Assembly (NCBI RefSeq): GCF_015182315.1
Contig: NZ_PRDL01000001.1
Location: 4,194,257-4,258,256 of the forward strand
Length of the DNA: 64,000 bases
Direction of reading: 5' to 3'
From: Cellvibrio polysaccharolyticus
GTDB lineage: Bacteria; Pseudomonadota; Gammaproteobacteria; Pseudomonadales; Cellvibrionaceae
Part shown: in pieces, positions 52,935-62,500 of the stretch
Position numbering within the stretch: the first letter of the stretch is position 1
Layout of the letters: each line of letters opens with the position of its first letter
Position numbers and translations under genes: made by a program
The notes under the pieces: model-generated
Databases searched by the model: none
Told to the model about the DNA's origin: nothing
What the model saw: the letters and a program-made list of their open reading frames with translations, nothing else

Positions 52935-53990
52935 TTACAACTCGCCATCCGCGGCCATTTGCATAAAGCGCGGATCGAAACGTAATTTGATATTGGATTT
53001 ATTACCGAAAACACCGCTGGGGCCTTCAACACCGATGTAGCCGGCATCCGGTGCACCATCACCCAATAAGCCATGATCAAAAGAAAAGGAGGCAACTTTT
53101 TCCATGGTGGTGAGCAAGGCGTCGCTGTTTACCAGCGCCAGCGCATCCTCAGGTTTGTAAAACATGCGTGTGCTGGCCAGCTGGGCTTCGTAACCGGTAA
53201 GGTCAGTACCGGACGCAACCGCCATCGCCGTGCGCGCTGCAACGCCGTCGGCAGAACTCGCGCTCATGCGCGCCATGATTTCGTACCAGGCACCAGTAAG
53301 GGCTTTACCAAGATCGGGGTTTTCGTTGAGGGTTTTGGTGTTGACTACCAACAAGTCCATGATCTCGCCCGGGATTTTCGATGAGTCAAACACCAGTGAG
53401 GTGTCCGGCTGCGTAAGAATTTCACCCAGCAGCGGGTTCCAGGTGGTTACCGCTGAAACGCTTTTGGTTCCAAACACCGCCACCATATCGGCGTCTGCGG
53501 TATTAACCACGCGCACATCGCTTTCACGCAGGTTGACGGTTTCCAGCGCACGTGCCAACAAGTAGTGAGAAACGCTCAGCTCTACCAGATTGATGCGCTG
53601 GCCTTTGATGTCTTTCAGGGTTTTGTCTTTGCCTTTCAGTACCACGCCGTCATTACCGTTGGAAAAGTCACCAACAATTAATGCGGTGGAATCCACGCCG
53701 CCAGCGGCAGGAATGGTGAGCGCGTCCATGTTGGTCATGGCGCAGGCATCGAATTGACCGGTGGTGTATTGATTGATGGATTCGATGTAATCGTTGATTT
53801 GTACAACATCGATTTCGATATTGTATTTTTTGGCCCACTTATCAACGATTTGCTGTTCTTCGCCGTAGCCCCAGGGCATCCAGCCTACATAAATTGACCA
53901 GCAAACTTTGAAAGGCTCGGCAGCCACCGTGCAAGACAGCAACAAACCTGAAAGCAATGCGGAAACACGTGATGCAGACAATAGTGACAT
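52935..53990 (-). CDS. Guanidine-type ABC transporter substrate-binding protein
   Basis: 351 residues with a signal peptide ending TVAAEP. NitT/TauT-like binding protein of urea-carboxylase operons: CWSIYVGWMPWGYGEE, VVQINDYIESINQYTTGQFDACAMTNMDALTIPAAGGVDS, NTADADMVAVF and WNPLLGEIL. First gene of the operon, directly behind the guanidine-I riboswitch; ATG 53990 has CCGGAGATAACC in front. It is paralogous to the orphan binding protein at 32597-33640. Confidence 0.93.
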   Translation of the reverse strand: MSLLSASRVSALLSGLLLSCTVAAEPFKVCWSIYVGWMPWGYGEEQQIVDKWAKKYNIEIDVVQINDYIESINQYTTGQFDACAMTNMDALTIPAAGGVDSTALIVGDFSNGNDGVVLKGKDKTLKDIKGQRINLVELSVSHYLLARALETVNLRESDVRVVNTADADMVAVFGTKSVSAVTTWNPLLGEILTQPDTSLVFDSSKIPGEIMDLLVVNTKTLNENPDLGKALTGAWYEIMARMSASSADGVAARTAMAVASGTDLTGYEAQLASTRMFYKPEDALALVNSDALLTTMEKVASFSFDHGLLGDGAPDAGYIGVEGPSGVFGNKSNIKLRFDPRFMQMAADGEL

Positions 53991-54047
53991 GGTTATCTCC
54001 GGTGGTTACAACGGTCATAAGAGCACTCCGGCTGTTGGTTAACAGCG

Positions 54048-54152
54048 TCGTCTCCCGGGCTTTTATCCCGCCGTGTAACCTCCGCATAACCTGGGAGGTC
54101 GAGTGCTCTCGGACCAGACATTTGTGAAATCACAAACCGGAACCCTAGCGCT
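54048..54152 (-). ncRNA. Guanidine-I (ykkC) riboswitch
   Basis: The minus strand carries the conserved blocks in order: GCTAGGGTTCCGG (54149-54137), CTGGTCCGAGAGC (54117-54105), ACACGGCGGGATAAAAGCCC (54075-54056) and CGGGAGA. This is the guanidine-I riboswitch consensus, which turns on guanidine export or breakdown genes when guanidine binds. It ends about 58 bases before the binding-protein start. AGAGCACTC (54109-54101) is complementary to GAGTGCTCT (54028-54020), a possible switching helix. Confidence 0.96.
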
Positions 54153-54229
54153 CTATTGCAAATTGTAATGTTGTCCCTGACACCCGGAGCGCGGGCAATT
54201 CAATGTTTCATCAACAACACCGGGGGTTT

Positions 54230-54246
54230 TGCAATTTGGATACCAG
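54230..54246 (-). promoter_or_regulatory. Candidate sigma-54 promoter of the guanidine operon
   Basis: On the minus strand CTGGTATCCAAATTGCA has GG and GC ten bases apart, as required at -24/-12, with intact TGG and TTGCA blocks. Transcription would start near 54219 and read through the riboswitch. Confidence 0.6.
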
Positions 54247-54341
54247 AATGGTGCAAGACAATGAAATCAACGCTTGCACGGCTTTTCAGGCAGATGGGTG
54301 TCGCCGCCTTCGTATGCTCGTGGTGCAGCGCAATTCATCAC

Positions 54342-54358
54342 TGCACCGAAAAGGCGCA
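54342..54358. promoter_or_regulatory. Candidate NtrC binding site 1
   Basis: TGCACC-N5-GGCGCA differs by one arm base from the NtrC consensus TGCACC-N5-GGTGCA. It is about 100 bp upstream of the candidate sigma-54 promoter, a normal enhancer distance. Confidence 0.55.
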
Positions 54359-54411
54359 ATTACTAGCAAGAGCGAAGATGACGCGTTGACAATCACACCG
54401 GGGATGGCAAT

Positions 54412-54428
54412 TGCGCCTTTTCGGCACA
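54412..54428. promoter_or_regulatory. Candidate NtrC binding site 2
   Basis: TGCGCC-N5-GGCACA, same 17-bp geometry, three mismatches to the NtrC arms. It lies in the right arm of a 16-bp inverted repeat (54346-54361/54409-54424) whose left arm covers most of site 1. The rest of 54153-54515 shows no gene. Confidence 0.4.
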
Positions 54429-54477
54429 CAGGGTATGCGCCAACCAGAGAGAAAATAGACAGAGGAAGATCTGCGCC

Positions 54478-54502
54478 GGCCTGCCAGCAGTGTCGGCAGG
54501 CC
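54478..54502 (-). terminator. Hairpin after the type I secretion operon
   Basis: GGCCTGCC-N9-GGCAGGCC, an 8-bp perfect stem 14 bp beyond the HlyD stop. There is no T run, so termination may be Rho-assisted. Confidence 0.45.
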
Positions 54503-54515
54503 GCTAGCGGTGACT

Positions 54516-55772
54516 TCAGCGTTCGCGCAAGGCTTCGCTGGCCCGGTTGATGGGCTTGATCAGATAATCCATGATGGTTTTCTGCCCGGTTTTGATATCT
54601 ACCGTTGCAATCATGCCGGGCGTTATCGCGAATTGCGTACCGGCTTTATTTTCCAGCGCATCGGAGGCGGTGCGAATAAAGACGCGGTAATAATAGTTTT
54701 CCGGTTTTACTTCATCCTGAATGGTGTCCGGCGAAATAGTTACCACCTTGCCTTCGAGGCCGCCGTAAATACTGTAATCGTAAGCGGTGATTTTTACTTT
54801 CGCGTCCTGATCCGGGTGAATGAAAGCGATATCACGCGGGGATATTCTGGCTTCAATTAGTAGGTGCTCATCCAGCGGCACTATTTGCATCAAACGCCCG
54901 TTGGGCGGTATGACGCCACCGATGGTGGTCACCTCAATGTCTTTTACAATGCCGCGCACCGGTGAGCGATGGGTAAGTCGTGTCAGGCTGTCCGAACGGC
55001 CTTTAACAACCGACTCCAGCGATTCGACATCGGAACGGGCTCGTGCAAGTTCTTCGCGTGCCTGCACCAGATATTCAGAACGGAACTCAATGGCTTTCAG
55101 TTCCAGCTCAACTTGTTGCCGCTGCAAGCGTAATACTTCAACGCTGCTTGCCGCGCCATTTTTTGCCAGCGCTTCGGTAATTTTCAATTCCTGCCGCACC
55201 AGCTGCAAGGAATTTTCAATACCGTTCAGTGATTCATCGAGACGTTTTTTTCGCGACTCAAACAAACGGGTTTCTGCTTTTATTAAATCCGGATAGTCGC
55301 TTAGAATTTCCGGAAACTCCAACACCGTTTGATTCACTTCGGCCTGTAAACGCACCGAGCTTGCCAATGCCGCCCGGTATTTTGCTGCGCTTTCACCCAG
55401 GTTGGATTCGGTTTTGGTGGGGTCAAGCCGTGCCAGTATTTGCCCCCGCTCAACCAGGTCCCCTTCTGCTACCAGCAGCTCGGTGACGATACCGCCTTCC
55501 AGCGACTGAATAATTTGCTCACGCGAACTGGGAACTACTTTTCCGCTGCCGGTGGAAACTTCATCCAGCGTACCAAAATAAGCCCAGACACCCAGACAGG
55601 CCAGTAGCGCAAAGGTGATTAATATAATGCGGGAAGAACCGGTTACCCGCGCATCGTCATAACCGTCGCGAAAGGCGGCCTCTTCGGGCTCCAGATCACG
55701 GGATAATAAAGCCGGTGGATGGGGTTCCTTTGCTTTAACCGGTTGCACTACCGGCGCGTCATGCTGGCTCAT
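54516..55772 (-). CDS. Type I secretion periplasmic adaptor (HlyD/LapC family)
   Basis: 418-residue membrane fusion protein. One N-terminal membrane helix (IILITFALLACLGVWAYF), then LDEVSTGSGKVVPSSREQIIQSLEGGIVTELLVAEGDLVERGQ, the lipoyl-like half motif, a long coiled-coil hairpin (about 120-260), and the C-terminal beta part (PLDEHLLIEARISPRDIAFIHPDQDAKVKITAYDY). It links the ABC exporter at 55791 to the TolC-like protein at 57977. Start at ATG 55772 behind GGAGGA. Confidence 0.92.
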   Translation of the reverse strand: MSQHDAPVVQPVKAKEPHPPALLSRDLEPEEAAFRDGYDDARVTGSSRIILITFALLACLGVWAYFGTLDEVSTGSGKVVPSSREQIIQSLEGGIVTELLVAEGDLVERGQILARLDPTKTESNLGESAAKYRAALASSVRLQAEVNQTVLEFPEILSDYPDLIKAETRLFESRKKRLDESLNGIENSLQLVRQELKITEALAKNGAASSVEVLRLQRQQVELELKAIEFRSEYLVQAREELARARSDVESLESVVKGRSDSLTRLTHRSPVRGIVKDIEVTTIGGVIPPNGRLMQIVPLDEHLLIEARISPRDIAFIHPDQDAKVKITAYDYSIYGGLEGKVVTISPDTIQDEVKPENYYYRVFIRTASDALENKAGTQFAITPGMIATVDIKTGQKTIMDYLIKPINRASEALRER

Positions 55773-55790
55773 CGATTCATCCTCCGCTAA

Positions 55791-57980
55791 TCAGCTGGCG
55801 ACGGCAGCAACGTCTGCGGCTGCCGGTTTTACACGAGCGAGACGTGCCAGAGCAGCATCGCGTGCATCATCGAGTACAATTTTTCCGTTATCGACCACAA
55901 TAATGCGCTGCACAATACGCAGCACACTCATACGGTGCGTCGCAATAACCAGGGTGCGCTGTTCTGCCCATTCATCAAGGGCGTTAAGAAATTGTTTTTC
56001 GGTAGCTTCATCCATGGCCGCGGTGGGTTCATCCAGCAGCAGTACATTGGGCTGACGAATCAGCAACCGTGCCAGCAGTAATGACTGACGCTGCCCGCCG
56101 GATAAACCATGGCCGCCTTCCTGAATTAAATAATCCAGCCCTTTGGGTGTTTTGCGAATAAAGTCAATGGCGCCGGAGAGGGTCAGCGCACTGATAATTT
56201 CTTCATCGGATGCATCGGCAGCACCGAGCGTAATATTGTCGTAGATGGTGCCGTGAAACAGCCGCGAGTTTTGCGATAGCAGCGCAACATCGCGTCGCAC
56301 ATCGGCAGGGTCGAGATGCCCCAAAGCAATACCATCCAGCGAGATGCCGCCACGTTTTGCCTCCAGCGTACCGGCCAGTGCCTGTAATAGCGTGGACTTT
56401 CCGGCACCGTTTTTACCCAGCACCGCGATACGTTCGCCAGGGTCAATATGCAACTGGTCAATATGCAAAGCAGTGGTCGGGTCTTCGTTGGAATACTTGA
56501 AACTGGCATCCCGCAATTCATAGTCGCCGCGAATCAAGGCGCGATGCACGCGCTTGCTGCCTTCGGGATGATCCACCGGCAGTTGCATCAGTTGATTCAA
56601 ACCTTCAAGCCCCACTTTGGCTTGTTGCCACCGTGTCAGTAGCTGGGTTACTTGCGACATGGGCGAAAGCATCCGCGAGGAAAGAATGGAAGCCGCCACC
56701 AGAGAGCCGGTACTCATATCGCCAGCCATGACCATAGGCGCACCGAATAAAACGACCAGAGCAAATACCAGCGTCTGCACGTTTTGCGTCCAGGTGGTGA
56801 GTTTGCTGACCAGGGCGCGCATACTCAAGGATGCTTCACCCGATACGCTGGTGTAATGATTCCATTTTTGCTGAAAGCGTTGTTCAGCCTGCAAGGTTTT
56901 AATATCTTCTATACCTTGCACGGTTTCTACCAGCATGGCGTTACGCAAAGAGGATTCGCGCTGCGCGGCTCTGGCCAAACGGGATAATTTTTTCTGGGCA
57001 AGAAAACCCGGCAATAACATAAAAACAACCGCGGCAGCGGGCACCCACACCAGAGGCCCGGCAATTATCCAGAAAATAAACAGAAAGAATAAAAAGAACG
57101 GCAAGTCGGCAATAACGGCAACGGTGCTTGAGGTGATCATGTCGCGAACGGATTCAAGTTCACGTAACTGCGAAATAAACGTACCGGTGGATTTTGGGCG
57201 GGCAGAATTTTTTAACCGGATAGCATGCCCGAAGACGCGATCGGAAATACGCAGGTCGGCACGTTTGCCTAACAGATCAATTACTTTGACTCGCATCAAG
57301 CGCATGATGAAATCAAAAATTACCGCAATTAATACCCCGATAAATAACACATATAAGGTAGCGATAGATTCCGACGGCACCACGCGATCATAAACCTGCA
57401 TGGAAAACAACACGCCTGACAGTGCCATGGTGTTGGCAACCAGTGAAGCCAACATCACGTGTCCATAAGGTTTCATGTCACGCAATACAATTTGACGAAA
57501 CCAATGACGCTCGTAAGGTTTTATATAATCGTCTACCCGCTCATCGGCCACCGCTTCGGCAGGACGCAAGATCACCGATTTGATAACGCGGTTAAGCAGC
57601 TCCTGACGCGGTACCGAACTGAGTAAACCTTCATCCCCGGTAAAGCGCACACCGGCGTTGCCTTTTTTATCCAGCGTTTCAACAACACCCAGCTGGCCAT
57701 CATCAAACTGCACCACTATCGGCAGCCGCCAGGCGGTTAAACCGGCATCGGTCAGTTGCGAAAAGCGAATACTCAGCCCGGCCATTCTCGCCATACGCCG
57801 AACGATATCTTCCAGCGATAAATTGCCGGTTTCGATAGAAGCCAGCCGAATATTTTCGGCCGAACAGGAGAGCCGATAATGTTGGGCAACACTAATGATT
57901 GCTTCCAGCCAGTTTTCATGGCCCTTGCTGGAAAAGTGCGCGTGCGCCAGCGGTTCTTCTGCAAATGCTGAAGTATTCAT
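55791..57980 (-). CDS. Type I secretion ABC transporter (LapB/HlyB family)
   Basis: 729 residues. N-terminal C39-like domain (about 20-140) without the catalytic Cys, so it recognises but does not cleave its substrate, as in HlyB/LapB. The six-helix membrane domain (about 165-440) is followed by the ATPase: LGKNGAGKSTLLQALAG, GLSGGQRQSLLLARLL, VLLLDEPTAAMD, VIATHRMSVL. The start overlaps the TolC-like stop (ATGA at 57980-57977). Exports the adhesin encoded upstream. Confidence 0.94.
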   Translation of the reverse strand: MNTSAFAEEPLAHAHFSSKGHENWLEAIISVAQHYRLSCSAENIRLASIETGNLSLEDIVRRMARMAGLSIRFSQLTDAGLTAWRLPIVVQFDDGQLGVVETLDKKGNAGVRFTGDEGLLSSVPRQELLNRVIKSVILRPAEAVADERVDDYIKPYERHWFRQIVLRDMKPYGHVMLASLVANTMALSGVLFSMQVYDRVVPSESIATLYVLFIGVLIAVIFDFIMRLMRVKVIDLLGKRADLRISDRVFGHAIRLKNSARPKSTGTFISQLRELESVRDMITSSTVAVIADLPFFLFFLFIFWIIAGPLVWVPAAAVVFMLLPGFLAQKKLSRLARAAQRESSLRNAMLVETVQGIEDIKTLQAEQRFQQKWNHYTSVSGEASLSMRALVSKLTTWTQNVQTLVFALVVLFGAPMVMAGDMSTGSLVAASILSSRMLSPMSQVTQLLTRWQQAKVGLEGLNQLMQLPVDHPEGSKRVHRALIRGDYELRDASFKYSNEDPTTALHIDQLHIDPGERIAVLGKNGAGKSTLLQALAGTLEAKRGGISLDGIALGHLDPADVRRDVALLSQNSRLFHGTIYDNITLGAADASDEEIISALTLSGAIDFIRKTPKGLDYLIQEGGHGLSGGQRQSLLLARLLIRQPNVLLLDEPTAAMDEATEKQFLNALDEWAEQRTLVIATHRMSVLRIVQRIIVVDNGKIVLDDARDAALARLARVKPAAADVAAVAS

Positions 57981-59401
57981 GGTGTTATTTCCACTCCCTG
58001 AACCGGGGCTCGCGTCAATGCAAAGGCATCGCGCAGTTCACCGGTGTTATAGAGACAATCAATTTGCAGGCGACGTAAATCAGAAATGGTATTTTGCCGA
58101 TCAAACCGCGATTGATGAATTTCCTGCTCGGCATTGAGCAGGTCGAGCAATGAACGTGTACCTAAATCCAGATACTGTTGCCGGTAGAGATCGCGCGTTT
58201 CGGAAATACTGATATCACGACGAGCCAGGGATTCGAGACTGCGTTCCAGACTTGCCGTTTGCGTGAAGGCTTCAAACAAACCTTGCTTGACAATCAATTT
58301 GGCCGATTCGAGCGCAGCCTCGGCAGAGCGCAACGCAAAATCGGCCGAGCGCACCCGCGCACGATTACTGCCACCCTGATAAAAAGGCATATTTACATTC
58401 AGAAAAACGCCCCACTGGGTGCGATCCTGATTGGGGCCCACCTGGTAGTTGTTATCGAGATAATGCGTGACAGAGGGGTCGATAGAAATGGTGGGGCGAT
58501 TTTCGGAGCGGGCCAGGTCGCGCCTTGCTATCGCTTCAGCTTGCCGGGCTTGTGCAATTAAAAACTCCGGCACTTTAAGCGGATCACTTTCCGATTGATC
58601 ACAACTGCTGAGAAGTTGCGCCGGAAAATCATCGGTTGCGGTACGTGAACCACTCTCACCAATCAGCGATGCCAGGTGTGCCTGCCACCGTTGCAGTCGG
58701 GCGATGTGTTGCAACAGAGTAACCCGTGCACCTTCAAGACGGGATTGTGCTTGCACCGCATCGGAACGGGTACTGGCACCGCTTCTGCTGCGTTGTTCGG
58801 CCAAATCCAAAATTCGGGTTACGCCCTCAATTTGGTCTTCGGCAATGTTGAATAAATTTTGATAGCGTTGAATTTCAATAACCGCATAAGCGGTATCGCG
58901 AATTATTTGATCAATCGTATAAAGCAGATTGGCCTGCCCCAATGCAACCCCGGCGCGGGCGGCCTTCACATCATTGGCAACCTTGCCAAAGTCATACAAC
59001 ATTTGCGACACCGACAGCACCAGTGCCTGGCTGCTTTTACTTTCGTCATAAGTATTATCGTAACCGCTGCGCAAACCGCCCTGAATTCTCGGATAGTAAC
59101 CGGCGCGGGCAATGGCTATTTGCTCTTCGCGTTGAGACAAAATAGCTACAGCTTCGCCAATAGCAGGATGCCACTGCACGGACTGACCAATAGCTTGTTC
59201 AATAGCCAAGGGCGGCGTGGATAGGGAAGGCGCTGATGAATAAAACGCAGAATTTCCCGCAGTATTAACGACTGCATTCGCAGAGACTGTTTCAGTTTCC
59301 AACGCTGTTACCTGAGCAAAGATAACCGTGCTGCAACCGTACAAAACCATACCCGGCAGCAGTGAGCCGACATTCCGGGTCAGGTTTAACCACCTGATCA
59401 T
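57977..59401 (-). CDS. TolC-family outer membrane channel
   Basis: 474 residues with an N-terminal signal segment (GSLLPGMVLYGCSTVIFAQ). Duplicate outer-membrane-efflux repeats: ARAGYYPRIQGGLRSGYD ... VSQMLYDFGKVANDVKAARAG and LNVNMPFYQGGSNRARVRSADFALRSAEAALE. AggA/LapE-like by context. The ATG at 59401 has AGGA 9 bases upstream; the in-frame ATG at 59410 would overlap that site. Confidence 0.92.
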   Translation of the reverse strand: MIRWLNLTRNVGSLLPGMVLYGCSTVIFAQVTALETETVSANAVVNTAGNSAFYSSAPSLSTPPLAIEQAIGQSVQWHPAIGEAVAILSQREEQIAIARAGYYPRIQGGLRSGYDNTYDESKSSQALVLSVSQMLYDFGKVANDVKAARAGVALGQANLLYTIDQIIRDTAYAVIEIQRYQNLFNIAEDQIEGVTRILDLAEQRSRSGASTRSDAVQAQSRLEGARVTLLQHIARLQRWQAHLASLIGESGSRTATDDFPAQLLSSCDQSESDPLKVPEFLIAQARQAEAIARRDLARSENRPTISIDPSVTHYLDNNYQVGPNQDRTQWGVFLNVNMPFYQGGSNRARVRSADFALRSAEAALESAKLIVKQGLFEAFTQTASLERSLESLARRDISISETRDLYRQQYLDLGTRSLLDLLNAEQEIHQSRFDRQNTISDLRRLQIDCLYNTGELRDAFALTRAPVQGVEITP

Positions 59402-59472
59402 AACAATCATCCTTTTGTAACGCTTCTGTCAGCGTTTTATCTGCTACAGGTCGTGCAGATATTTTATAAGAG

Positions 59473-59502
59473 AGGTAACGACACCCGCAGGTGCCGTTAC
59501 CT
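59473..59502 (-). terminator. Hairpin between adhesin and exporter genes
   Basis: AGGTAACGGCACC-TGCG-GGTGTCGTTACCT on the minus strand, a 13-bp stem with one G-U pair, 11 bp before the adhesin stop is cleared and 72 bp upstream of the TolC-like start. There is no strong T run. It may attenuate read-through so that fewer exporter than adhesin transcripts are made, or protect the adhesin mRNA end. Confidence 0.5.
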
Positions 59503-59512
59503 GTCACAAACA

Positions 59513-62500
59513 TCAACCCAGATAATTGTCAGGCTGATTCCAGAGGTCGTCGTTTTGCGCCACCGGCTCTGTCAGTACAATTTCACTGGCATCGCTAGTG
59601 AGCGTGTTATCAACCGGTGGTTCGTCAGTAGCCAGCGATGCCGTTTCCTCCTCGAACGACAGGGCTATTTCTTCCGATGATTCATGAACCAGCTCTTCGA
59701 GCGAGACATCAAGTTCGGCATCCTCTGCAGCCACCGATTCATCGTTTGAGGCAAGATCAAGATCCAGGTCAGGAATATCGTCAAAGAAAGCCAGCGGCGA
59801 AGGACCGGTGTTAACCACACCCGCACCGGACACATCAACGGTAATTTCCAGCGAGGCTTGCGATGTCTCACCGTTAGGAGCGACTACCTGATATTGGAAA
59901 ATATCAACAACGTCTGCGGTGTGATGAACAGGATTACCGGTTGGGCTGTAGTGATAGCTACCATCTTGCTGAATGAGCAAATTGCCGTATGACCCCACCA
60001 CGGTTAAACCACTCGTTGGAATATCCTGATAAGAACCTCCGGACTGAACCATTAGTTTGGTAGCCGGTGAGCCCAAATCGTCATCAGCCAACACGTTGCC
60101 GCTAACACCCGGATTGCTGTTAACTTCGTACTGATTCAAATGGGTATCGGTGCGGGTGAGGTAAACCGCTGAGCTGAAATTGGACAGAGCGACCGTACTG
60201 ATGGTGGCTTTAACCTGGTAACTGCCCGCACTCAGGTCGCCCGGCACCTGGAGCTGAAGACCGGACAAACCATTCAGCAGGGGTAGTGATGCCAACGCCG
60301 TACCACTGGCATTGCCGCCTGGCACAGGAACCCACGTGGATGTTCCTTCATTCCATTTGAGCAGTTGCAGCGTATAGGTTGGCAATACCGATAATGAACC
60401 GAGGCTGGCGTCAGTACCCACGATTAACACGACATTCGATTTATCGTTGGCGTTAACGGTGAAAGAAACCGTGGTCTGCCCGGTTTTGACAAGCCCGCCA
60501 CTGAGGCCAAAATCGGCGCCCAGCTTGGCGGTCGCTGTGGGCGAAACAACATTTCTGTAACTGAGTGCTGCCGTTGCCTGATCATCCCTCGCTTCCAGAG
60601 CAAATTGCGCATCGTCGCCGGGCGCGCTCCATTCCAGATCCACACTTTCACTGTCGATACGGATATGCAGGTTTGCGGTGCTCTCACTTTGGGTGACAGT
60701 ATCCCGAATCGTGTAGCTGAAACTGTCAACCTTGCCAATACCGGCCAACGAGTCGTTGGGTACATAGGTATAGGTGCCATCCTGGAAGATCGTCAGTTGA
60801 CCGTATGTGCCATCAATAGTGGCGCCTTCCAGAGGTACAGGTGTGCCTTGGACACTGAATACAATCGTGTCGTCGGTAATAACATCCACACCACTATTGA
60901 CCCCGGCATCGGTCAGTACGTTACCCGAGACATTGACAGCATCTGTTCCCAGGATGTTGTTGTAGTCATAATCGGTACGTACACCCGTGAGATTCGCTAT
61001 TACCGACAGGTTAACCACACCATTGGCTGCCATAAATGCACGGTATTCACCGGCAGGCAAACCACTGACACTTACTCCGGCGGCACCGCCACTCAGAAGG
61101 TTGAGCGAAAGGAAAGACGCCTGCCCTTCGCCATTCAAGCCAACCCAGCTGCCACTCTCATCACGAACCTGAACTACAGCCCTCAAGTCACTCAGCGCAC
61201 CGACACCCAGTAGCGAATTGAATTCCAGCTGGAGGTCTGAACGGTGCCCGTGAGCCACGTTAAAATTAATCATATTGACAGAGAGCACCTGCAGATCGAC
61301 AACATTCAGCAAGTTAAGCAAGGCAAGGTAACCTGCACTGCCGGCGCTCACATTGGCAGTCACCGTAGGTTCAAGGTTTATAAATGCTGAAGCGACGTTA
61401 TCAAATGCCAGCACTTCTTCTACCAGCGGAGCAGACACAGTAGCGGGGCCGGAATCGCCATTGGCATTACTCAACACCACCGTGAGGGTTTCACCCGCGG
61501 TTTGTGGGGGTATCAAGGTGACGGTAAAGGTTCCGTCCGGCTGAACGGTACCGGTACCAATTTCATCACCATCGGGATTGGTAATACGGATACCAGCACC
61601 TGGCTCGCCATTGCCGGTAAGGGTAGTACCGTCCGGACTAACGAGCAGATTGATAGCCGCCTCGGGCACCTCATCATTAACCACCGGCGCAACAACCGTA
61701 GCGGGTCCTGAATCGCCATTGGCATTGCTGAGTACCACCGTTAGAGTTTCGCCATCGGTTTGCGGCGGGGTGAGACTGACCGTGAAGCTGCCATCCGGTT
61801 GTACCGTACCGGTACCTATCTCATTACCGTCCGGGTCAGTGATGGTGATTGCCGCACCAGCCTCACCGTTACCGGTCAGGCTGGTGCCATCGGCACTGAC
61901 CAGCAGGTTGATCGCGATATCAGGAACATCATCATTAATTACCGGGGCAAGCACCGTGGCCGGGTCGGAATCGCCGTTGGCGTTGCCGAGTACCACGGTG
62001 AGGGTTTCGCCATTGATTTGTGGCGGCGCGATGGCGACGGTGAAGCTGCCATCCGGTTGCACCGTGCCGCTGCCGATTTCATTACCGTCCGGGTCGGTGA
62101 TGGTGACGGTGGCACCGGCTTCGCCGGTCCCACTGACACTGCTGCCGTCCGGGCTAACCACCAGATTGGTGGCCGGGTCGGGCAGTTCAACCTCTATCAC
62201 TGGCGCAGCAATAGCAGCCGGATCCGAGTCACCGAAGGCGTTGGTAAGCACCACTATCAGGATTTCACCATTGGTTTGCGGCGGGGCGATGGCGACGGTG
62301 AAGCTGCCATCCAGTTGTACCGTGCCGCTGCCGATTTCATTGCCGTCCGGGTCGGTGATGGTGACGGTGGTACCGGCTTCACCGTTACCACTGACACTGG
62401 CACCGTCCGGACCGACAACCAAATTGGTGGCCGGTGCAGGCACGTCATCATCCGTATCCACATTCGGCGCGAGGACGGTAGCCGGGTCGGAATTACCGTT

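Noticed and set aside
54156..54389. Small gene on the plus strand upstream of the guanidine operon
   Set aside because: No ribosome binding site and no family features; the stretch is better explained by promoter and enhancer elements on the other strand.
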